Origin: Earliella scabrosa
Taxonomy: Eukaryota > Basidiomycota > Agaricomycetes > Polyporales > Polyporaceae
Length of the DNA stretch: 64,000 nucleotides
Assembly (NCBI GenBank): GCA_022605405.1
Contig: JABYQQ010000002.1
Coordinates: forward strand, 2,542,001 to 2,606,000
Direction: 5' to 3'
The notes below the pieces were generated by a model. The model made no database searches and had not been told where the DNA came from. It worked only from the letters and a program-made list of their open reading frames with translations. Below are positions 45,699 through 55,107 of the stretch, piece after piece. Numbering within the stretch: position 1 is the stretch's first letter; each line of letters begins with the position of its first letter. Both the position numbers and the translations under genes were made by a program.

Positions 45699-46297
45699 TG
45701 ATGGAGTGAGAACCTGTGAGGCGATGTCGCAAGCGACTAGTAAGTGAGCGGACAGACAAGTCCTCAGTCAGTGAGTGAAAGACTATATTAGCATAATGCC
45801 AAGTACCTAGTAAGTGAGCGGACAGACAAGCTACACAGGTACTTGTAAGTAAGAGCATATGAACGCATAGGTAAGACGAGTACTTACTCCTCAGTCAGTG
45901 AGTGAAAGACTGAGGAGACGAGTCCCAGAGAGTCCTCCTTATATACCGTAAAGGAGCTGCATGAGTAAGCGATAGTAAGGAGGGCATGTGATGTGTCTGA
46001 GTCAGAGTGAGTCGAGGATGAGTAAGGAGCGACGAAGGATGACTCAGACAGAACAAAGATAACGACAAATGGAGAACAAAGTATGGTCACAAGGACGATC
46101 TGGAACAGTCTAAGAAGAGTCCGGAGCGTAGAAGAACGCACTGGAATGGACTGGACAAAAGAGAAGCCTAGTAACCATGTGTATCGTACAACGTATACCT
46201 AATATGGAAAGAAAGAAGCACAGCCTAAGATCTATCGTAAGAAGCAGTGCCCATAGCGCCTAATGCGCGTCTACTGTTCGTAGTCCATTGTTCAACA
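45699..46297 (-). repeat. Copia 5' LTR (599 bp)
   Basis: This copy has the same bounds (TG...CA) and the same sequence as the LTR at 39872-40470. In element orientation it is the transcribed 5' LTR, with a TATATAAG core. ATTTC at 46298-46302 completes the target-site duplication. Confidence 0.95.
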
Positions 46298-46310
46298 ATT
46301 TCGTCTCATG

Positions 46311-46540
46311 TTGGACCCGACCTTCGACACTTCTACAGAAGAGGCCAGCTTGACTGGTCTGGCCTTCCGCAGCTACTCTGAAGGAGCGGTCTCGTCGTCC
46401 CCCGTCTTCAACAGTTTACGCGAACGCGCGAACCGGTGAGCTTCTCTCATGCACACTTCCCCTGTCGCTGACCATCTGCTCTCCGGTCCTACTACATGTT
46501 CGACAGTTCTGACGAAGGCCTCACCTTCACTCATGCGTAC
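46311..46540 (+). repeat. Right copy of the duplicated segment flanking Copia
   Basis: The counterpart of 39657-39850, beginning TTGGACCCGACC. It has an insertion of about 40 bp between its two conserved parts compared with the left copy. It predates the Copia insertion, which landed between the two copies. Confidence 0.6.
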
Positions 46541-46911
46541 TTTTCGCCTTCCGCACACTTGAGGAAGCTTTCACCGACACTCATCGGTCATCCCCCAGGG
46601 CACAGCGAACATCCTCTCTCGCAGGACACCGGTCGGCAACCAGACAGCACTCGTCTCCCTGCCACCCTCACATTTGCCTTGCCCTCTTCAACTTCCCCAG
46701 CACTACTCGTGACTCGTGCAATGTGCTTTCCTCTCCTTCAGCCGTGGTTTTGCTGCCCCACGGACCCCAATCCGCCGCTTCTCCATCTCATATTCGTCGG
46801 CCTTTCATTGCGATCCCCCACCACACAGCGAATTCGTCCATGCACACGCCTAACCATCGTTACAGCCCTGCGTCGGCACGGGCTCTGCATACATCACATC
46901 TATTGCATCCC

Positions 46912-47186
46912 TGTAACGGATACGGAAGATAAGATTAGATTACTCGTAACTTACGTAATGTATCGCATCCGGGTAGCCGGCCGAGCGTCCTATAAGACGC
47001 TCGGCCCGACGTGGCGAAAGCTCAGCCTTTCACCACGACCCTCAGTACAACGCACTTCTCGGAATAGAGATTGGTGCAGCGTACATCGGGCGTGCGTGAA
47101 TCGGGCTCTCATCAAGATCTATTACACTTTTTTACGCTCCTCCACGTATAGTGGACTTCTACTCAAGAAGTGCAAGACCGACACCC
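46912..47186 (+). other. Putative Gypsy 5' end (LTR/leader)
   Basis: TGTAACGGATACGG at 46912 looks like the start of a basidiomycete Gypsy LTR, and TATAAGAC lies within a GCCGAGCGTC/GACGCTCGGC hairpin just downstream. Because the 3' LTR has been lost, the LTR bounds cannot be confirmed by self-comparison and no primer-binding site was identified. Confidence 0.4.
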
Positions 47187-50100
47187 ATGGATCCTCAGGA
47201 ACACCTCAACCCCCACTACGCGCGAACGTCTAGTTCCGCGCAGTCGGCGGCCTCTCGGCACTCAACGACAGGCTCGACGACGGCGCACGGCATATCATTG
47301 GAACGGACATCTCGACGCGGTACCCCAGCCATGACGAGTGCAACACTCGCTGGCACTACACCTACTCGGCGGCCGACTTCGGCCTTTAATACTTCACGGA
47401 CTGACTTCGCGGCGACATCCACACCTTACACTAGACACTCGGTAGACTACGATAGGCAAGACATTTCGGACGATAATCCTATACCCGGTTCCATGCCTCG
47501 TACAGAGGCACCGACTACTTCAGCACTACCACCGTACGTCTCCGACCGTAAAGGTAAGGAACGTCGGCGTTCGCAACAAGACGACTCCGACACGGACGAC
47601 GGTATACTACGCATACCGCAAAGCGCGGCAGCTCAGATGCTTAGTCTGATGCTGCAACAACACCGTCACTACGCTCGCGGCAGTCAAGACGACCAGGCGT
47701 TCCTCCGCCAGATCCAGCAGACCGCCCTCGACATGGGCTTGCAACTGGACACGGATGAGTTGGCCAACCTCTCAGCGGCCGCACCGGTTCAGGAGGCCGA
47801 ACCATCGCAAGTCCAGTATGACGACGACGATTTCGACTCTCGGGAAGTCGAACAAGGCCTCGAGATAGAACGGGTTCTTAGCAGAGACCGCACGGATCGT
47901 CTGGCCCGCGCTGGACTTAGTCAAGGGGACGACTCGGCCCGCGAATACTCTCAAGCGCAGGAGAACAGCGGATGGGGGCAGACGGAATACGCTCAGACGG
48001 CGGACACCTCGGTACGAGTATCCGCTCCTGTTCCGACATACCCACCGCAAGTCCCATTCCCCACACAATCCCCAACAACTGGACATCAAACGATGGAAGG
48101 TCAACTTCCATCTGGTTCGACGGACACGTCGACAGCACGATCGTCGGCCTCTACGGTACGACAAGATGGACCTCAGCCTCAGTACAGGACGACAGGGCAC
48201 CCAAGTAGTATGCCCCGACTCGTCACGCCGGGTCCGGCTCCTCAAGAGCCTACCCGGCTGGCACCTCGACCGTCCCATGTGAGCTTTGCGCATCTCGCGA
48301 AAGCTTACCCTGCCCCGGAGTCAGCAAGCACGGCCAGGATTCAGCAGCGTCAAGCGGGACCCGCCACAGGCGGACTCGGCGCGCAGACATCTCAGTCTAC
48401 GCCGGGACCACCCGTGCCGCCCAAGCCATACGGGGTGCGAACCGGCACAGTGCCGCAACCAACTGCTGTACAGGGAGGTCAACTCCCTCAGCCATCGGCT
48501 CGGCCGCCACCTCAGGCGGCCTACTCTCAAGCGCCACAACCGCCACCTGCTCAACAGCAGGTTCATCTGCCTCAGCCGGCTCAACCGCAGGCTGCACCAC
48601 CTCAGCCGCCCCAGGCACCACAGCAGCCACAGCAGGGACCACCCACACCTCAAGCACCGTACGCGTACCAGCCCGTGAACCTAGGCTCGACCTATCAGTC
48701 GGCCTCCGGTCAGTGGCCGGCGACTTCGTACGCACCGTCAGCGTCCTTCGCTCCGACCACCATCCAATCGGGCATCTTCCCGACGACTACGGTGGCGCAA
48801 CCAATCCCGGCGACCAATCTGCGGGATTCCATAGGTCTGAAGCACATCGTAAAGATGATTCAGACCCATGTGGCTCAGCCGAGCACAGGACCACTCCCGG
48901 ATTACTTACGACACTCGAAGATTCCGCCTCCAGCGGCTTACAACGGCAAGGACGACGACGCTGTCTTCAACGTATGGTTGAGCAACGTCCTCAACTACTG
49001 CCGTCGACTTCATGTAACCGGGCCAGACATGGATGGCGATCGCGTGGACATTCTAGCAGGGGCACTCAGCGACGACGCGGCGAACTGGTTTTTCCAGAAC
49101 GTCCAGTCGGAGTACCGCCAACAACGCTACTGGACGTTCGAGAGTGCAGTCATTGCACTGTACAGGCGGTTCGTCTTAACTGACGCGTTCCAGTACGCCA
49201 GCAACCAATTCGATCGCGTGCGATATCGCCCGCTTCCTGACGGAGGCGTGGCGAAGCTGTATCAAGATATGACGCACTGGGCCCAACAGATGTTCGAATA
49301 CCCCAGCGAAAAGGTGTTCAAGGACAAGTTCTTATCGAACTTGCCGCGCGAACTCGAACACCACATCGTCATTTCGCGAGGTATCGATCCGATGGCTATA
49401 CACAGCCGCGACCTTTATACACTGGCTCTACAAATCGAGGACGCGCTTGCTGGCATCCGCCTACGGCGACAGGCGCACGAAACGCCTAGCAGAACGCATA
49501 ACCCAGCTTCAGGATCGTCCCATCAAGGGTCCGGCCAGAAGCAAGGAGGCTACTCGCAGCCATCAAGGCTGCTATTCAAACCCATCAAGAAGGCGGACGC
49601 CTCGCGGTCATCTCGACCTATCCTGGTGAAGAAGGCACCCTTCGTCAAGAAGGACGCCTACCCTAGTCGACCTCCAGGACGCCCTCAGGAGAGACCGCCT
49701 ATACGGCATGAGACGAAGCCTCAGGCCTCGTCCTCTAACAAGGCGAACTCGGGATCCTGCTTTGCGTGCGGCAAAGCAGGTCACTGGGCAAACAGCCCAG
49801 CCTGTCCTATGTATGGCAAGCCTAAGGTCAAGCTGTTCGCCCACCACGTCGTCGAAAATGACGAAGATGGGCAGAACGAACCAGCCGAGGACGACCATGA
49901 TCAGCCAGGCGAACAACCGGAAGGCCTGGAACCCCCCGAATCCGATCGAGAGGACGACTATCAAGGGCTGTATGCCGAGTCCGAGGACGAAGTTGATCTA
50001 GACGGTCAACAGTCCGACTCGGAGTACTACGAGTTGTACACGAATGTCATGACGCTATGTCGTGACGACGAGGAGGCCAACGAGCAACCGATCGTACAGA

Positions 50101-50723
50101 CCGATCCGCTGTTGGATGCCTCGGAGAAGCTCGTACAGGCATTCAGGATCGAACAGGAGCCGACACACAAGACGGCGAAGAACGCGTGGCTTTACGACTC
50201 ACGCGTCCGACGACTGAATGAACCGAAGGACCAGCCGCAATGCGACTTCAAGGACCAACGGCCGTTATGCGCGGAAGTCATCATCAACGACGTGACCGCG
50301 TACGCGCTGTTCGACTCTGGGAGCACAACGGACATGTTGTCTCCAGTCGTTGCATACATCGCCCAGTCAGATTGTATAAATCTGACCGAGCAGATGGGGC
50401 TGCAACTCGGCACCAAGAATAGTCGGACGAAGATCACGCACGGTACAAGGGCACGACTGAAGGTCGGCCAAGTCGACGAACAACACTACTTTGACGTCGT
50501 CGACATCGACCGGTACGACGTGATCCTAGGCACGCCTTTCTTCCGCCGACATAACGTCGAGTTGGACTTCAAGCACCGGAGGATCCTTATCGACGGCAAG
50601 GCGATTCCGCTTTACGACGAGGTCGACGAGGCGGAAATGCTGCGTCAACGCGATAAGGATCGTCGACGAGGAGTCGGCAGGCAGTTGCGTACAGCACTGC
50701 TGGCTGAATTCGAGCAAGCATAG
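47187..50723 (+). CDS. Gypsy gag-protease
   Basis: 1,178 aa from the ATG at 47187. The N-terminal half is disordered and rich in Pro, Gln and Ser. It is followed by a retrotransposon gag domain of about residues 560-770 (VWLSNVLNYCRRL, WFFQNVQSEYRQQRYWTFES, LPRELEHHIVI), a zinc knuckle CFACGKAGHWANSPAC near 865, an acidic stretch, and a retropepsin with the active-site triad ALFDSGSTTDM and the YDVILGTPFFRRHNV flap/C-terminal motif. It ends in a single TAG that is in the same frame as pol, with no other stop in between. Confidence 0.88.
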   Translation: MDPQEHLNPHYARTSSSAQSAASRHSTTGSTTAHGISLERTSRRGTPAMTSATLAGTTPTRRPTSAFNTSRTDFAATSTPYTRHSVDYDRQDISDDNPIPGSMPRTEAPTTSALPPYVSDRKGKERRRSQQDDSDTDDGILRIPQSAAAQMLSLMLQQHRHYARGSQDDQAFLRQIQQTALDMGLQLDTDELANLSAAAPVQEAEPSQVQYDDDDFDSREVEQGLEIERVLSRDRTDRLARAGLSQGDDSAREYSQAQENSGWGQTEYAQTADTSVRVSAPVPTYPPQVPFPTQSPTTGHQTMEGQLPSGSTDTSTARSSASTVRQDGPQPQYRTTGHPSSMPRLVTPGPAPQEPTRLAPRPSHVSFAHLAKAYPAPESASTARIQQRQAGPATGGLGAQTSQSTPGPPVPPKPYGVRTGTVPQPTAVQGGQLPQPSARPPPQAAYSQAPQPPPAQQQVHLPQPAQPQAAPPQPPQAPQQPQQGPPTPQAPYAYQPVNLGSTYQSASGQWPATSYAPSASFAPTTIQSGIFPTTTVAQPIPATNLRDSIGLKHIVKMIQTHVAQPSTGPLPDYLRHSKIPPPAAYNGKDDDAVFNVWLSNVLNYCRRLHVTGPDMDGDRVDILAGALSDDAANWFFQNVQSEYRQQRYWTFESAVIALYRRFVLTDAFQYASNQFDRVRYRPLPDGGVAKLYQDMTHWAQQMFEYPSEKVFKDKFLSNLPRELEHHIVISRGIDPMAIHSRDLYTLALQIEDALAGIRLRRQAHETPSRTHNPASGSSHQGSGQKQGGYSQPSRLLFKPIKKADASRSSRPILVKKAPFVKKDAYPSRPPGRPQERPPIRHETKPQASSSNKANSGSCFACGKAGHWANSPACPMYGKPKVKLFAHHVVENDEDGQNEPAEDDHDQPGEQPEGLEPPESDREDDYQGLYAESEDEVDLDGQQSDSEYYELYTNVMTLCRDDEEANEQPIVQTDPLLDASEKLVQAFRIEQEPTHKTAKNAWLYDSRVRRLNEPKDQPQCDFKDQRPLCAEVIINDVTAYALFDSGSTTDMLSPVVAYIAQSDCINLTEQMGLQLGTKNSRTKITHGTRARLKVGQVDEQHYFDVVDIDRYDVILGTPFFRRHNVELDFKHRRILIDGKAIPLYDEVDEAEMLRQRDKDRRRGVGRQLRTALLAEFEQA

Positions 50724-51822
50724 GGGACCGCAGCGGGCAGCACCGTTGCGGAACCTCCCCACTCCCGCTATGCGCAGACATCAAAGTCGTCGGGAGGGGA
50801 GGGGAACGGCACCAACGCCGTTAATTCGACACCCGTACGACACCAAGGCAGAAAATCAGACGAAAAAATTCCAAGAATCGCGGACCGTACAGGTCCCACA
50901 CTCCACTCGTCAAAAGGTCCACGAACGGGTCTGTCGGGTCTCCCAGATCCACTGGGGATCCATCAGATGTCCGTGAACATCTTGACTGACTACCTCGACG
51001 ACGAACAGATTCGGAAGACTCATCGAGAGTCTCCCGAAACCGACGACGAGGCAAAGCTTCAAGAACTCCGCGATAAATGGTTTGCGGAGTACGACGACAT
51101 GCTTCAGCCACCTCCACCCGGCTTACCGCCGTGGCGAGAGGTCAACCACAAGATACCTCTCATTGACGAGAGCAAGCAGTACAGGTATCGCTTACCGCGA
51201 TGTCCTGAGGCCGTAAAGACCGAACTGCTTACGAAGATCAATAAGTACACCAACGCGATGTGGTGGCGGATGGCCAATGTCACGCAGGCCGCCCCACTCC
51301 TGTGCGTTGCGAAGAAGAACGGCAAACTACGTACAGTAGTTGATGCCCGTCAACGCAACGACAACACCGTCAAGGACGTGACGCCATTGCCGGACCAGGA
51401 CCAGATCCGCATGGACGTCGCGCGCGCGAAATATCGGTCGAAGATCGACCTCTCAGATGCCTACGAACAGGTTCGTATAGAACTCGAAGACATCTGGAAG
51501 ACGGCATTTTCGACCCCATACGGCACGTTCGTTAGCATGGTCATGCAACAGGGCGACTGCAACGCGCCGGCGACCTTCCAGCGATTGATGACCACCATCT
51601 TTCGCGACTTCATCGGCCGGTTCGTCCACGTGTACTTGGACGACATATTCGTCTTCTCGGACACAATCGAGGACCACGAGAAGCACCTCAAGCTCGTATT
51701 CGACAAGTTGCGAGAGGCTAAGCTATACCTTAGCCGCTCCAAGTGCGACTTGTACTCGAAGAGGATGGACTGTCTTGGCCACATCATCGACGATCGCGGG
51801 CTTCATGCCGACGCCGACAAGA
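50724..51822 (+). CDS. Gypsy pol fragment (reverse transcriptase), truncated
   Basis: Same frame as gag-protease and open from 50724 straight through; the first ATG is at 50967 (MSVNILTDYL). The RT motifs are PLIDESKQYRYRLP, LLCVAKKNGKLRTVVDAR, IDLSDAYEQVRI, FQRLMTTIF, the catalytic VYLDDIFVF and LGHIIDDRGLHADADK. The frame is broken after DADK by the palindrome insertion. The thumb, RNase H and integrase are absent, so this copy cannot complete reverse transcription or integration. Confidence 0.88.
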
Positions 51823-54498
51823 CACCTGTAGTTTCCAATTTTGTATTACAAAACACCACAGATGTGGTGAAAGTGTTGTGTATTTCGTGGGGGTGTTTTG
51901 TACAACCCTCCCCCTTTGTAATATGGCTAGCAGTGTTGTAAAACACCGTAGTACAATAGTGTTGTATAATCCCCTGTAAATCAGATGCAGTTCTTGTATA
52001 TCCATTGTAAAACTGACTTATGTCAGCCTGATCAGATCTTTGTAAATCCATTGTATAACCGACCCATGTCAGGCTGATTAGATGGTTGTACATCCATTGT
52101 AAAACTTGCCTATTGATCTAGATCATATGACTGATGGCACAGAAGCTTATCTAACGAGATCTGGGCGCTTTTTTGACGCCCAAATGCGGTAATAGCTGGT
52201 ATGGAGGGGTTACCTACCTGCCCTATAGCTCTATCAGTACTGCACCTATTCTCATGTATGTAGATGCAATAGATTCGCATTTTTATACCCTATAATATGG
52301 TGCAATGCTGGGATTGATTGATGAATTAATGGGACAACTATGCCCTGAATACTCTAGCAGCCCCCTAGCCAGGGGTATCTCTTGCTCTGCTTTAGGGTAT
52401 TCAGAGCAGCTATGCTTATGAGCTCACTGCCATCATATAGGGACACCCCAAGGCTAATGAACACATCTTTGTTCATTGTGATACATGCAGTATTGATGGA
52501 GATATGATGTATTTCATTTTCGCAAAAAGTTGCCATTCTGTTTGGTTCATTACTTGGGTACCCCTGGGTACCACACCACGCCTTTACCACCACTGTGTAG
52601 GGATTAAGAAGGGCTTTCCAATGATATATCATACACCCCAAATCGTCCACGTCCACCCACCCTCTCCTCCTGACCCCCTTCCCATCAATCCCCTCATATA
52701 TCCCTTCAGAGGCATCGGATAAGCTCGCAGTTTTAGAAGTATATACTGGACATATATTACAGTCTGTTTTGAGAACATGACATGCCACAGTTGTCTACAC
52801 CTTCCCAGTCATAGCAAACAATTTTGTGCATGCACATTGGATGTTTGCCCTATATCTCAGCAACCAGATCATCAATGAGCATGCAGTTTTTCGCTGTCTT
52901 CTGGTATATTATAGCACTATGTATGTACCAATTTGTAGCTTCCAGAAATGTGTGGATCTATCTGCATAATGCTATCAGTGGTGAACAGAGATAACCACTT
53001 GGTACTAGATCTAGTGTGCTGTACACCTCCATAACTTCAGATAGAGGTCTTCTAAGTGCTCTGTATTGAATGCAAAAACACTCATGAAAAACGGTTGAGT
53101 ACTTGTGGTGATATGGCAAAAGATGCGCTGGATGGCCATTTATGAACTCTGCACAGCACTTGGAGCTGCAGTGTTCACATAACTGCCTTCTGGCACATCT
53201 TTTGCCATATCACCACAAGTACCCAACCATTTTCCATGATTTTTTTTGCATTCAATACAGAGAACTCAGGAGACCTCTATCTGAACCTATGGAGGTGTAC
53301 ATCACACTAGATCTAATACCAAGTGGTTATCTCTGTTCACCACTGATAGCATTATGCAGATAGATCCACACATTTCTGGAAGCTACAAATTGGTACATAC
53401 ATAGTGCTATAATATACCAGAAGACAGCGAAAAACTGCATGCTCATTGATGATCTGGTTGCTGAGATATAGGGCAAACATCCAATGTGCATGCACAAAAT
53501 TGTTTGCTATGACTGGGAAGGTGTAGACAACTGTGGCATGTCATGTTCTCAAAACAGACTGTAATATATGTCCAGTATATACTTCTAAAACTGCGAGCTT
53601 ATCCGATGCCTCTGAAGGGATATATGAGGGGATTGATGGGAAGGGGGTCAGGAGGAGAGGGTGGGTGGACGTGGACGATTTGGGGTGTATGATATATCAT
53701 TGGAAAGCCCTTCTTAATCCCTACACAGTGGTGGTAAAGGCGTGGTGTGGTACCCAGGGGTACCCAAGTAATGAACCAAACAGAATGGCAACTTTTTGCG
53801 AAAATGAAATACATCATATCTCCATCAATACTGCATGTATCACAATGAACAAAGATGTGTTCATTAGCCTTGGGGTGTCCCTATATGATGGCAGTGAGCT
53901 CATAAGCATAGCTGCTCTGAATACCCTAAAGCAGAGCAAGAGATACCCCTGGCTAGGGGGCTGCTAGAGTATTCAGGGCATAGTTGTCCCATTAATTCAT
54001 CAATCAATCCCAGCATTGCACCATATTATAGGGTATAAAAATGCGAATCTATTGCATCTACATACATGAGAATAGGTGCAGTACTGATAGAGCTATAGGG
54101 CAGGTAGGTAACCCCTCCATACCAGCTATTACCGCATTTGGGCGTCAAAAAAGCGCCCAGATCTCGTTAGATAAGCTTCTGTGCCATCAGTCATATGATC
54201 TAGATCAATAGGCAAGTTTTACAATGGATGTACAACCATCTAATCAGCCTGACATGGGTCGGTTATACAATGGATTTACAAAGATCTGATCAGGCTGACA
54301 TAAGTCAGTTTTACAATGGATATACAAGAACTGCATCTGATTTACAGGGGATTATACAACACTATTGTACTACGGTGTTTTACAACACTGCTAGCCATAT
54401 TACAAAGGGGGAGGGTTGTACAAAACACCCCCACGAAATACACAACACTTTCACCACATCTGTGGTGTTTTGTAATACAAATCTGGAAACTACAGGTG
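51823..54498. mobile_element. 2,676-bp near-perfect palindromic (fold-back) element
   Basis: Positions i and 106321-i are complementary from 51823/54498 inward to about 53126/53195, leaving a non-palindromic loop of about 70 bp. The ends read CACCTGTAG...CTACAGGTG. GA precedes the left end (51821-51822) and follows the right end (54499-54500), a possible 2-bp target duplication. The outer 250 bp of each arm is full of TTGTA-type subterminal repeats (TTGTATTACAAAACACC, GTTGTAAAACACC, GTTGTACA). The arms hold mirror-image 144-codon frames that start at GTG, not ATG; I do not consider them genes. No transposase is present, so it would be mobilised in trans. Confidence 0.85.
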
Positions 54499-55107
54499 GA
54501 TCATCAGCACTCATAATGCGATCGTTATTTCCCCCGTCCTGCTCAAAGCAGACACTCACCGACCGCCGAGGCCCGCTTGCCAGCTTCGCGCAATGCTATG
54601 ATGTAGATCTCGATTGGCGCCAGGGGGTGGTTACGCCACATTTGGCTCAGTCCCCCTCCATATGACCGCCCCCGACGTCGGCTGATGGCGTCCTCGTAGT
54701 TTATCCGGTATCTGCGGCATGCGGCTGTGGCTCAGGTGCTTCCCCTCACCCGCAAGGATTCACGGAAGGTGCATACGTACTACAGAGGGGTTTCACAGGA
54801 CCACTCATGAGTGCGGCGCCCAAGTTCAACGGCTCACTGGTCAACGCTGCTCCTTCGCGCAACGTGTCATGTGGGGGTGCGATCGGCGTTTCATGGTCGC
54901 ACGTTGTATGAGTGGTGTCATTATCGATCAAGGATCAAAGAATGACGCCCTCATATCCCAAGCAAAAATGTTGTGGGCCGACGCTCGGGGCGGCCGCAAG
55001 TGATCGCGCCCTGGTGAAGAGCTCGGTCGCAAAGAGCCCATCGCATCCCGCCTCCGACGCACTCACTTCGCGTCAGTCGCCCTCCCCTCTCTCGCTCTGC
55101 GCCCAAT
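54499..55107. other. Unassigned between palindrome and SAP-like gene
   Basis: About 600 bp. It does not encode the missing Gypsy RNase H or integrase. It should contain the promoter of the gene starting at 55108. No other feature is visible. Confidence 0.4.

Larger units (their letters stand above)
39872..46297 (-). mobile_element. Intact Ty1/Copia LTR retrotransposon
   Basis: A complete 6,426-bp element on the minus strand: two LTRs with no visible difference, one uninterrupted gag-pol frame, a primer-binding site next to the 5' LTR and a GAGTGGGAG purine tract next to the 3' LTR. The 5-bp duplication ATTTC (39867-39871 and 46298-46302) marks a clean integration. Matching LTRs and an intact frame mean the insertion is young and possibly still active. 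Confidence 0.95.
46912..51822 (+). mobile_element. Truncated Ty3/Gypsy retrotransposon
   Basis: Gag-protease is complete and pol is present only to the end of the reverse-transcriptase palm; RNase H, integrase and the 3' LTR are missing. The element stops exactly where the palindromic transposon at 51823 begins, and the sequence beyond that transposon does not continue pol. It is therefore non-autonomous. Confidence 0.85.

Noticed and set aside
52354..53967. Two identical 144-codon frames in the palindrome arms (52354-52788 minus, 53533-53967 plus)
   Set aside because: They are mirror images created by the palindrome, begin at GTG not ATG, and match no domain; their identity is a by-product of the inverted repeat.
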